NCBI GenBank assembly: GCA_964019415.1
Contig: OZ025888.1
Coordinates: forward strand, 3,123,819-3,187,818
DNA: 64,000 bases
Source of the DNA: Ianthella basta
Lineage: Eukaryota > Porifera > Demospongiae > Verongiida > Ianthellidae
Reading direction: 5' to 3'
Positions 1-56,000 of this stretch are shown one piece after another. Each line of letters starts with the position of its first letter. Position 1 is the first letter of the stretch. The notes beneath the pieces are model-generated. The model ran no database searches. It had not been told where the DNA came from and saw only the letters and a program-made list of their open reading frames with translations. The position numbers and the translations under genes were made by a program.

Positions 1-98
1 GGCAAAATGCACTTGCTGTAATCAATCCTCCTGCTGTAAGATATCCTCGTATGTTGCCAATACCAAATACCCAGGAATCCTGCTTGATGGTACATTGA
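1..98 (-). CDS. Possible partial exon running off the left edge
   Basis: On the minus strand a pyrimidine-rich stretch followed by CAG ends at position 99. One frame is open from there to the window edge. It reads like a glycine-rich, partly hydrophobic segment (…SWVFGIGNIRGYL…AGGLITAS…). This could be a membrane-protein exon downstream of the candidate exon at 1322-1466, but the phase does not join directly, so other exons would be needed. I do not recognise the family. The evidence is only an open frame and an acceptor-like site. Confidence 0.22.
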
Positions 99-1321
99 CT
101 GAACAAGAAGAGAATGTAGGTTTGGGTTTATAGCTAAGTTTAAATGTACCTGCATACCCCTACATACCAGTGAATCCCTTACTAGTAACCAGCAGGTGGA
201 AGCCTCCTTCACTTCCATTTGTACAGATTTTCAATCAGAATGGGTGCCACTGGGTCATGGATCGATGATTGGCTGCAAAGCTGGCTGTGTGCCTTTGCCA
301 CAGCCCTTGTCTTTGGGCAGTGCCCAACCGACTGCGTTACACGCAGAAGAAGATGCGAAAGTACTTGCTTGACTGCCTGGAAAATAACACTATTTCTCAT
401 TTTCCATCATGAGTAGTGAACAAGAAGTACCACCGTATAGTTCTCTACTCAACAATACTGCCTACTATAACCCTAACCTTTCTCACTTCTTTGCCAATTG
501 GCCACATTTTGCAGAAGAATTGGTTCTCTACTCTGTTGGTACGTTGTATTCTTGGTGCTGGCATGAACAACAAATTCTAGACTGCGTAAGTAGTTAACCT
601 CATCAGCAGTGGCTAGGAGTGCTTTACGCGATTTATGGCACTTGGTGTGGGGGTCTCGTTGCGTGATAAATAGCGTTATATTAGCAATTCGACCCCCACA
701 CCTCAAGCCATAAATCGCGTAAAGCACTCCCAGCCCACTTTAAGTAACATAAATGGTAACTGCAAATCAGTCCTCCTCTGATTGTGCAGTGCTGCCATTT
801 GCATTGTCAGCCATATTGAAAAATGGGTACTATCCATAAGTTGTCTAACATGGTGCTCAACTTTGCAAGATCATATCTGCAGACTGAATGGCAATGCACG
901 TATATCAGAGATATACATATCGATCAGTTGCTCAAATATTGATCTATGCTTCTGTTGCGAAAATATTTCTAGTTAAATAAGTAGCTCACTTCCTTTGGAC
1001 TAGCTAACATCAGGCCAAATGGCTGGACACTGCCGGTGCATATCCTTGTACCAACAGTTCTGTAAGCTAGCAGTGTGAACCGCTGTTTTATAAACTCAAT
1101 CCCACAGTCTGACACCATGCTCGCAGCCCAAATATAAATACCTAGAAAGGTGAGTGTCCTGGGACACTATTAAAACTACGTAGAAGGTTGGGGATAGGGA
1201 GACAGCTTCATCGGGAGTGATTCCGGGTAACTAGGATATTCCATCACTACACAGGTTATGCATCACTGGCTGAGTTTAGCTACACTTGATAAAGTAGAAC
1301 TAGATCTACCCATATGCCTAC
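99..1321. other. Non-coding stretch with one MITE-like inverted repeat
   Basis: No exon is supported here. The plus-strand frame at 219-416 and its minus-strand overlap show no recognised motif. The only structured sequence is the inverted repeat at 611-735. Positions 230-370 are somewhat more GC-rich than the surroundings, without a clear gene. Confidence 0.4.
611..735. repeat. Foldback MITE-like inverted repeat
   Basis: The left arm 611-655 and right arm 691-735 are near-perfect reverse complements over about 45 bp (core GTGCTTTACGCGATTTATGG), separated by about 35 bp. This is the shape of a short non-autonomous foldback or MITE element. I see no clear target-site duplication and cannot assign a superfamily. 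Confidence 0.7.
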
Positions 1322-1466
1322 CTGCGGCGAGAACAAGGGCAGCATAGAGAACGAGGTACGTCCAGAACAGCGGAGACGTTGGCCCCAGTACTTCTCTTTC
1401 CGTATAATGTGTTCCACCGCACACGATAACGCCCGCCTCCTCTGTTGTAGTACAATTCAGAAACAT
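1322..1466 (-). CDS. Candidate first exon of an unrecognised membrane protein
   Basis: An ATG at 1466 (minus) opens a 48-codon frame that ends at a GTAGGC donor in phase 1. The base composition is clearly more GC- and CpG-rich than the flanks, as expected of a coding exon. The protein begins with a polar stretch (MFLNCTTTEEAG) and ends in a hydrophobic run (FWTYLVLYAALVLAAG) that would be a signal anchor or first membrane helix. The hydrophobic end vaguely recalls the start of DUF21/CNNM-type transporters, but no diagnostic motif is visible. No convincing next exon is found in 1-1300 apart from the weak candidate at 1-98. Confidence 0.35.
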
Positions 1467-1529
1467 TGCCTCTACTCTGGGCGCAGGTGGCTAAAGCGCT
1501 TCCTACTTAGTCCCAACTGGTGATGTGAC

Positions 1530-3539
1530 ACTGATTATTGCGAAATCACCGGGACGAGTTGCTTAAGTTGGGAGGTGACAAGATGCAAGTTGTGTAATCA
1601 TACTATTATAAATAAATAATTGAAGTCTTCGGGAGGCCCCGATGAATAGGTGCTTGCTATGCCTATAACTTATGGGAGATACAGTAGGTTTTAATTCAGG
1701 CAGCCACACCTTCATTCTCCAGAAAATCGCATCATGCTAATATTAAATGCTTTTAATGTATAAAAATGTATCATACATTTACATTGATACATAGTGGTAT
1801 TTGTAGATTCATCAAAGATGGCTCATATACATTAGCTAGCCAAGAAACTTGATTGACATGGTTGGGTGGTCCATCTTCCTATATAATTAGCAGGATTTCT
1901 TAACTAGTCTTAGAATGGCTGAGATAAGCAGCAATTGAAATACCAATTAGCATGGAGTGTGGCACCTGTAAAGTTGCAAAGACCTTAGCGCAGTAAACTA
2001 ATAGCCTTGAAGGTCCAGGGTTTGAATCTTATCCAACTTTTTTCACTTTTCTTCGCTATTGGTTTACCTACTCATCTTTTGTATTGCAACGTATTCTTTT
2101 TATACTGTTACAACAAACCACCATACCACAGTGGTGCTAAAATACTTAATAGCACTGTATAGCTACATGCATTGGAGTCACTGGCTCGTGCATATGATGG
2201 AGCAAGAAATACCTTTGGAGGGCTTTCTTGTAAATTGCTTGGCCCACTACCACATCCAAAAGTGAGCCACCACATCTATATACTGCAGGGCTGTAGTTCT
2301 TCACTGATATGGCATATTCGCACCATATTTGTATACACAGATGCTAGTAACTGCATGGCTGCCAGTTGTACCTGTTGCAAATTATCTATATACTTACTGC
2401 ATAGCTAATCAGCTATAGATGTAACTATGCATGTAGCTATAACTACCACTTTTTTGGAATTATACACCAATCCAAACTTGCAATGCCACTGGTGTAAAAA
2501 TGGACATGTCAACAGTAATTTATAGCATGGAAAAGATGCCACAGTGCACTATATTGTATCTCTGCCTTTCTGCTTGTGTGTGTTGTGCGCGCGTGTTGTG
2601 TTTTACAACCGCCATACTGGTCATACATCCACATACTATATGTAGTTAGCTGTATATGCATGATACCAATTCCCACAGATTACAATTTTTTTCTTGTTGG
2701 GCACACTACCATCTTTGGTGGATGTATATACCTGCACCCAGATGCCCAAATGCTATGTATCTATCTTCAGCTTTGGATATGGCTGAAGAGTTATTTTACA
2801 TGAATATGCCAAATTGTTGGTAGATTGAGACAATGTCCAGGCATCTGGTATCAACTGCCACATTATTCATACTATAGTGAACTATAATTTTCCTCAAGAA
2901 ATACAAGTGATCTAAGAATAGACAGCTAAAAATGCATAGCTTTGGCATGCCTCATTTCTATGGATTTGTGCTGCACAATATTAACAGAAATTACAATTGG
3001 ATTGCCATACAAACACGTAGTCTTATGGCAAAACACAATTCCCTGATAAACATGATCATGATGGCGTAACTCTTAGCTACTAGTATGCAGCTCACAACAC
3101 ACAACGTCATATACATGCTGTTCAATGGTGCATTCAGTGGTAGTCATCTGAGCATGCTAGCATATAAACATTTGGAACCATGCACAGGGATTAAGAAATG
3201 CACAGAAAAACTGAGGAGGCCAGTGTGTCAAAGCATTGCATTACTAGCACTTGATGTACTAGAGACTCATACATATCCATGTCAGTGATGGACAAGATAA
3301 AGGGAGCAATACCAAGCAATTGCAATCTATAGTTTAGCTTCAGATGCAGGACATTTTGACCCAATCAGTGGTCTTTGCCAACAAATTATTACTTAGAAAT
3401 GGATTCAACTATTCAAAATGCCAGTGTAGGTGGAAAAATAAAGGTTATGCATATCTCATTAAGATATTTAGCTAATGCACTGTAATCAGCAACACAAAAT
3501 CTGTCATTTGGGTGTCTGTATGCACATTATCATGTGAAA
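1530..3539. other. 3' flank of the ABC transporter gene; AT-rich, no gene
   Basis: This 2-kb stretch contains no supported exon. It holds a degenerate tRNA-derived SINE near 1977-2036 and many short TAGCTA tracts. Small open frames (2059-2408, 2576-2803, 3085-3288) have no recognisable motif and no splice-site context. Confidence 0.4.
1977..2036 (+). repeat. Degenerate tRNA-derived SINE head
   Basis: An A-box-like TTAGCGCAGTAAA (about 1985-1997) and a B-box-like GGGTTTGAATC (about 2018-2028) have tRNA-like spacing and are followed by a T-rich run. The cloverleaf is not intact, so this reads as a decayed SINE promoter region, not a functional tRNA gene. Confidence 0.45.
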
Positions 3540-36441
<32,902 letters not shown>

Positions 36442-37591
36442 TTGCTTCTATTAAATCGTCAGCCGAACATATTCGCACTGAAAGCCCTCAACATATACAA
36501 ACTGGTGGATACAATGCATGCGGTTTATAATAGGTGGCCTTGAGCTCCGCCTACTTATTCCCACCTTCCGAGAAATAACAATTGCTCGTGGGCGGGGTCA
36601 GCAATATGCAATGGGTAACTCGTTTGTATAATTACATTTTCATTTCAAGTGACATAGGCAGATGCATATCAACGAATTAAAGGGGTGAGCCTGAGCTAGG
36701 CCAGGGGTGTGTGATGGCATCACACTCTCTCCTATGCTGTGAGCATTCCTCTCTGTGCTGCAGGCTTGCGTGGACAGAACTGAACATTTAAGCAAATGGG
36801 CGGCTGATATTTTTTTTGCGATGGAATTCCACGAGTAGCCGGAGTCTATACCACTGTTCTGGTTTGATGGTATGTATCCTTCAAGCTGTTAGGAGTCATC
36901 CTAGATGAGCATCTGAGATGGGACACTCATATTAATTATATGCACATGAAAGTATCTAGAAATCTCTCTCTACTAGGCCATCTATCTTGGTTCCTACCTA
37001 AACAATCACTTCTCACATTCTATTATGCTTATATTATGCTGTAATTTAACTATTGTCAACTTGTTTAGTCAGCCTGTTATCAATTAGATACTCAACGACT
37101 ACAACGCCTCCAAACCTGTGCAGCACATGTGATCTTGCATAGAGGCAGACTTTCCTCAGCATCAGAGTCACTAAAAGTCTTTGGCTGGAGAACTCTACAA
37201 GGCCACGATTTGGATTTACATAGCTGATCAAAATTAGCTATAGCCTCAAATATTTTCGTGCATTTCTATATACACTCCATGAACTCTATCTCATATACCA
37301 TGGAGTATACTACGTATATGTAGCTTTATAGCAAGATCATTGCTGGAAGCACCATGCAGGCCTGGCCATTATACAAGTAATATTCATAACTCTACCCACT
37401 TCAAACATGCCGGCACATGAATATACAGCACAGCTGTATACTATAGCTGCAGCTATAGCTAGTGTCAGTCATATACTGCAGGCACCATACCATCACAAAG
37501 TTTACATAGGTGGATTTGAAATGGCAGACATAATACATTTTTGGGCAAGTATTTGACATTGAGATAAGGAACCTTGGCACAGTCACACTAA
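36442..37591. other. Spacer between CHORDC1 and ABCC4-like genes
   Basis: 1.15 kb separates the CHORDC1 stop from the ABCC start. The part next to the ABCC start (36442-36880) is likely its promoter and 5' leader, but no core-promoter motif is certain. The rest is largely a LINE fragment (36885-37230) and TAGCTA-rich DNA. Confidence 0.5.
36885..37230 (+). pseudogene. LINE reverse transcriptase C-terminal fragment
   Basis: The plus strand reads LLGVILDEHLRWDTHINYM, then LLGHLSWFLPKQSLLTFYYAYI, then LQRLQTCAAHVILHR. This is the conserved C-terminal half of LINE reverse transcriptases. There are in-frame stops after YIML and a few codons later, and both ends are truncated. Confidence 0.75.
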
Positions 37592-50104
<12,513 letters not shown>

Positions 50105-50279
50105 CTTTACAGCTGTGTCAATCGACGTCGACCCAGTTTCCATTTCAACTTCCAGCAGGGAGTGATATCGGACTGGAAATAGGGATTGGGGTCTACGAAG
50201 GCTAAAGTTGTGGGTCTATGATCAAACAGGGTCATACAGTCAGTGGTAATGGTGGGACAGAAAAGGAGTTAAACCTTGA

Positions 50280-50333
50280 GCATTCCAATACTTAGCAGTG
50301 CAGTAGGAACTGCACTGCTAAGTATTGGAATGC
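50280..50333. repeat. Perfect 25-bp stem, 4-nt loop hairpin upstream of CHORDC1
   Basis: Arms 50280-50304 (GCATTCCAATACTTAGCAGT…) and 50309-50333 are exact reverse complements around AGGA. The structure sits 176 bp upstream of the CHORDC1 ATG, in its promoter or 5' leader. It may be a foldback element, a cruciform or a small-RNA hairpin; its purpose cannot be told from sequence. Confidence 0.9.
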
Positions 50334-50542
50334 CCGGAGAGGTACAGAAAAGAAGAGAGCAATGGCAAAGGGCCTGAAGGAAAATACGTTTCTGGGGCAA
50401 TGAGCAAGCAATGGGTGGATTATATGTAAGGGATATGATGGTGACAGCTGTATACAGTTGATACCTATGACTTATGTATGAACAATTTAATATTGAATAC
50501 ATGACATGAAAAGGACAACCACAACGACAACAGTAAAAACAG

Positions 50543-50610
50543 TAAGGCATATGTGCTGACTGGACATTGTCATGCTTAAGGCATATGTGCTGACTGGACA
50601 TTGTCATGCT
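50543..50610. repeat. 34-bp perfect tandem duplication
   Basis: TAAGGCATATGTGCTGACTG… (34 bp) is repeated twice without change at 50543-50576 and 50577-50610, upstream of CHORDC1. It is a recent duplication. Confidence 0.9.
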
Positions 50611-50784
50611 CAGTCTTTGCGTTGGGGTCTGGTGGTCATGCTCCAGGGTGTGTTCTTCCTGGGAGGTCAATATCAGGGACAGGTCGTCATAGTATGCCTT
50701 GGCTCTGTTGTGGAAAACTTGGTTTCCTGGAGCTTACTCTGCCGCTGCGGTAAGTACACCTGGCGTGCCGCATACAGTGTAATT

Positions 50785-50982
50785 AACTTTTTACAGGATG
50801 AAAAATTCTCCAATTGTCATTTGGAAGGGTAGTTTGCAATTTTACTTTTGCAAATGGTCACCAGGTCATTTAGATACTGGAAATATAAAGCATGAATTTT
50901 ATGCAAGAATACTTTCATGAGTGCCGACTGCCTTGCAAAATTTGTGAAAATAAAGTCCCACGAAAATTAGAGCTTACACAGT
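50785..50982. mobile_element. Degraded copy of the TAAGCTCTAATTTT TIR family
   Basis: The right end AAAATTAGAGCTTACA (50965-50980), preceded by AAAGTCCCACG, matches the right end of the element at 16095-16932 (AAGTCCTGCATAAATTAGAGCTTACA). The left end (ACTTTTTACAGGATGAAAAA) matches TTTTTGCAGGATGAAA at 16105-16120. This copy is shorter and has no coding region. Confidence 0.6.
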
Positions 50983-51142
50983 ATATAGACTTTATTGCAT
51001 GGAGGGGCTGGCACACCATTCAATGGCATGGTTGGTAAGGTGAAGTCCGCCACAAATAATTTTGATCCTTAGACCACACAAGCGATTTATATGTATCAAG
51101 AGAGGAAGAGCAGTGACATGAGCTGTTAAGTAGAGACTCAAT

Positions 51143-52500
51143 ATGAAAAGCGTCCCTAAGACACTACCCATTGAATAGTAACTCCCAAGGACACTACCCG
51201 CTGAATAATGTCCCCCTAGGACACCACCCGCCGAAGTATCCCTTAGGACTGACAATAGTATCCTCCTAAGACACCACCCATTCAATAATGTCCCCCTAGA
51301 ACACCACCTGCTAAAGTGGTTCCCTAGGACAACACCCATTGAATAATGTCCCCTTATGACACTTACCCGCTAAAGTGTCTCCTAGGACTGACAATAGTGT
51401 CCCCCTAGGACACCACACATTGAATAGTGTCCCCTTAGGACACCACCCGCTGAATAATGTCCCCCTAAGACACCATCCACTGAATAATGTCCCCCCAGGA
51501 CACCATGCACTGAATAATATCCCCCTAGGGCACCACCCGATGACATGTCCCCCTAGGACTGACAATAGTGTTCTCCTAGGACACCACACATTGAATAGTG
51601 TCCTCCTAGGACACCACCACCCATTGAATAATGGTCTCCTAGGACACCATCCACTGAATAATGTCCCTATAGGACTGACAATAGTGTTCCCCTAGAACAC
51701 CACCCTTTGAATAGTGTTCCCCTAGGACACCATCCATTCAATAATGTCCCCCTAGGACACTACCCGCTGAATAATGTTCCCCTAGGACACCACTGGCTAA
51801 AGTGGCCCCTAGGACAGCACCCATTGAATAATGTCCACCTAGGACACCACCCACTAAATAATGTTCCCTTAGGACATCGCCCATTGAATAATGTCCCCCT
51901 AGAACACCACCCACTGAATAATGCCCCCCTAGGACACCACCCATTGAATAATGCCCCCCTAGGACACCACCCATTGAATAATGTCCCCCTAGGACATCAC
52001 CCACTGAATAATGTCCCCCCAGGACACTACCCATTGAATAATGTCCTTAGGACACCACCCATTGAGTAATGTCCCCCTAGGATACTACCCGCTGAAGTGT
52101 CCCCCTAGGACTGACAATAGTGTTCCCCCAGGACATCACCCATTGAATAATATTTCCAAGGACACCACCCACTGAAATATTCCCCTAGGTCTGACAATAG
52201 TGTCCCCCTAGGACACCACCCATTGAATATTGTTCCCCTAAGACATCACCCATTGAATATTGTTCCCCTAAGACAAGACCCATTGAATAATGTCCCCCTA
52301 GGACACCACACACTGAGGTGTACCCCTATGACTGACAATAGTTCTCCCCTAAGACACCACCCATTGAATAATGTCCCCCCCTAGGACACCACCCGCTGAA
52401 ATGTCCCCATAGGACTGACAATAGTGGTCCCCTAGGACAATACCCACTGAAGTGTCCCCCTAGGTTTGACAACAGTGTCCCCCATGGACACCAACCTTGT
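51143..52500. repeat. Minisatellite, 30-bp unit, about 45 copies
   Basis: Tandem array with consensus like TGAATAATGTCCCCCTAGGACACCACCCAT, many copies holding CCTAGG. Two variants alternate: the 30-bp unit and a shorter block with CTGAAGTGTCCCC and GACTGACAATAGTG, giving a higher-order pattern. Because 30 is a multiple of three, long open frames (120 codons of LGHHPLNNVP at 51707-52069, others antisense) are repeat artefacts. It fills the spacer between CHORDC1 and SPAG17. Confidence 0.93.
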
Positions 52501-52518
52501 ATGTCCCCTAGGACTCAT

Positions 52519-52557
52519 CAGCTGTACATACACAAACTGCTTGTGTATATACAGCTG
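52519..52557. repeat. Hairpin at the minisatellite edge
   Basis: CAGCTGTACATACACAA (52519-52535) pairs with TTGTGTATATACAGCTG (52541-52557) across a 5-nt loop with one mismatch. It lies immediately after the last minisatellite unit. Confidence 0.7.
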
Positions 52558-53023
52558 ACGTGGGATGCATTCAAAGACAGTAGAGTGCGCAGTGTCATTA
52601 GCAGTGGGACTACTAACTCTGCATGTATACTGCTACCAGTCTATAGGAAGGACGTCTACATTAGAGCCAGCTGAAAGAGAACATGACCAATGAAAGTGCT
52701 AGTGTGACAGCAACTGCAGGCAATCACAAATATTTACAAGGCTGACATCACACAGAATTTAGTAGTGTAAAGCAGCTATGCATGCAGTTGGGCACAAGAT
52801 CAAGTATCCACAACATTATTCTTGTGCAGCAACAGTGAGTAGCAAATAGATGATCAATTAACAAATGTGTCCAGATCATACTAAAGAGAACAAAGCATGC
52901 AAACACTACAGTATGCAAGGTATGTAGTAAGTGGGTTCCTAGTACCAATAATGTTTACTGCAGTTGTGATTGAATACATCAAAAAGTCAAGCTCTATCAC
53001 ATTAAATTTCAATGTGGTACTAT

Positions 53024-56000
53024 CTATTGCCCTGAGTCATCCCTAGACGGCCTGTTGATCCTGTCCCTACTGGTAGGCCTGTCAGAGAGGAGCTTCACGT
53101 CAGGTGAATGCTTGCCTTGAGGGTGGATTGGAAGCCTTGTCTCATAGGCAGATTGAGTTAAGATAAGTGCAGTAGGAGTCAAGGAATGATCCATCAAAGA
53201 AGAAGCAAATGCACAGCAACATGACAACATTCTGATGTGGGCAACAGCTAGGTAAGGTATTGCTAATGCATGCAGGGACAGTATTCAGTAGTCATAGAAA
53301 TATATTATCTACAAAACATTGATAGAACACAGCACACACATAGAAAGAAACTAGGACTAGTAAGTGCACGAACCATACCATACCTCCTTTCTCATTGTTC
53401 TAGAAATACGTAGCTATTTGCCACTGCCATTACCACATTCTCACACGTTGTGTAATATATACTGTATGTATAAAGCTCACAAATTCATTACTGATATACA
53501 GTCTTTACACACATCTCAAGCTCCATTTCTATCACAAACTCTGAACCTTTGATTTCATACTTGCTTTCATTTGCTTTCGTATTGGATGCTTCACATACAC
53601 AGTAAACATATCGCAGAAGTGAAAGAGGATATTGGCTGTAATGGGGAGGTGGAGGATGCTGGTCTCGGTGACTATCTCCAGTACGTGGCGAATGGCACCA
53701 ACACTACTTTCTCCAACAGCTCCCACTGCCATGGCATAGATCTCCACTTCAAACACACTCTTCATGCCGGCAGCCAGCTAAGAAGAGACACTCATGATTA
53801 GCATACAATATTTCAACATGTGAATATACTGTACAGCCATATTGTCAACTACTGAAATGTTGTACTTTAGGGCTAGTTATGTATTGGGCTAATGATACAG
53901 CTGCTGCTTTCTAGTGTACATGAACACAGTTATATACAGTACAAGTCCTCAAGTGATGTGGTGAGGATTCTACAACCTGCATACACTTGACTATCAAACT
54001 ACATGCATAATCTCGCTGTTTGCAAGTGTTTCGTAGTCAGTAAATATTGATCATACATAACCTTGTGCCTTTCCCCCTACCTCGATACCTTAGCCAACCA
54101 TGTACACAGCATTAGCAACTTACAGGGCCTGGCAAATATCTTGCCTTCAGACCTGTGGAGGGAGGAGGCTGCTTGATCTTGAAGCGGCAGCTGTCAATGC
54201 CAACATTCTTAATTGTAACAGAACAGCTGTAGGTGCAGCCCTCCTTAAGGACACCAAATGCCACTTCTTTAGGGTACAGCTCAAAGCCCCTCATCTCTGG
54301 CATGGTCCTGACTCCACTCGCAAGGGGTTTGGCCACTGAAGAAGTCATGACTTTGCGTCTGACTGGCTCCTCAACATTAGTGAACTGGATAAGAACATGA
54401 GTGTATACCTCATATGAACAATTTGTTTGACAATGTGTATGCTTACAGACAATTTGAATGACACTCTGCCTGCCAAAGGAGGATTGGTGAATGAGTGTGC
54501 AGCTACAAGGAAACTAGCATAAGGCCACTTACATGTCTGTTAATGACTTCGCCTGGCTTAGACCCTAAGAGTGAACAAGGCATGGGTATCTCTGTCTGTC
54601 TCCTCTCTCCAGCAACAGTGAAATAGGTGCTGCGATTGAACTGCTTCGGGGGATCGACATCTTCCAGATCCTGCATTATTACACACAATGACGTAAGTGA
54701 AAACATGCATATGTTTCTCTAACCCACAATTCAGTGCAAACCCACCTCTAGTGCTAGGTGTTACGGGATTTTTATGCCAGTATTTTGGATATGGTAAACC
54801 GCCACAGCATACTGGTAGAACTTTATTATTAAGCAAGTAAAATGGCTGACAGGCTGACAAACATCTCCTTGAGTCTGGACTTAAAGCCTGCTGGAGTCAC
54901 AAAATTGACTCTAAATGTCTACCCTCAAATTCACTCATTACATCCATTCTTCTATGACAAGGTGCTGTTCAAGAAAACTTTATACAGTTAGTGACTTTGT
55001 ATCTCACATTCCCTTCTGAGACTGTAGCACATGAATAGTTGGGAACAGGGATAGCTTAATCATAATATTACATTGCCAATTTGCCATCAAGATGGGTTGT
55101 ATTGCTTTGCACATTAGAAGGTGCCACATAGCTATGTGTGTAGCTAAACAAATGACAATTTTTACCCTCCAAGAGTCATGGCTATGAGCAGGGCAGCATT
55201 TGCAATGAAATACATGAGTGAACAGGATGACAACTATTGTCCACCTCTTCCCTTCAGTTTGGAATGAAGGATGTCCAACATGTTTAGGCTACTACATAGC
55301 AGTTTTGCATACACGACAAGATGAGGGTAAAGTCAGCCTGTGAGCCATTCCAAGGGATATTCTGGTTTCCTTCTAACCAGGGTCTGTGGTTGACTGCCAG
55401 ATTAAAATATGCTCAACTGGTCATGGTTTATGAGTTCAAGTGGTGGAGTAGTTACAGTGGAGAGTCACTACATATGCATGGGAGCAAACTCCCATTGTGT
55501 ACCTGACTTCTTTACATCAGTATACAAAAAAGAGTACCAGTACTGGCATCACTGTCTAGTTGTGTAGCGATAAACAAGTGCCAGATGCACTGCATATTAC
55601 AAAAGATCATATAGATGTCCTTTGCAAGCTTCATTCACAGAAAAGCAAGATGTAGTGCCAGTAACAGGTACATGGGATCGATTAGAGACACATTACCATC
55701 CCTGTACATACAGTACAGTACCTCAACTAGTTACAACTTCCATTTTTGGGACATGGAGAGTAATTGATTGATTGATTAGTATGACTTAGCATCAATCATT
55801 GGATTTGATAAAAGAATGGAATCAGACAATTGCTTTTACATGTAGGGAACATTTTAGAACCTGTGTATGTACATACTTGAGCTGGTGAAGGCCTGAACAA
55901 ACTACAAATGAGATATTTTACAAACTAGTACATTTCAACTTCACCTTTGACTCTGAAGGGTTCACATCGCTCCCTGCCACCATGTCATCCTGCTCCAGTG

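Noticed and set aside
1977-2036. tRNA gene
   Set aside because: A and B boxes are recognisable, but acceptor and anticodon stems do not pair; a SINE remnant fits better.
51707-52069. 120-codon open frame of LGHHPLNNVP repeats
   Set aside because: It exists only because the minisatellite unit is 30 bp; equally long frames occur antisense and in neighbouring segments, and there is no splice or start context.
51143-52500. CRISPR array
   Set aside because: The units are contiguous and similar throughout with no unique spacers, and the genome is eukaryotic.
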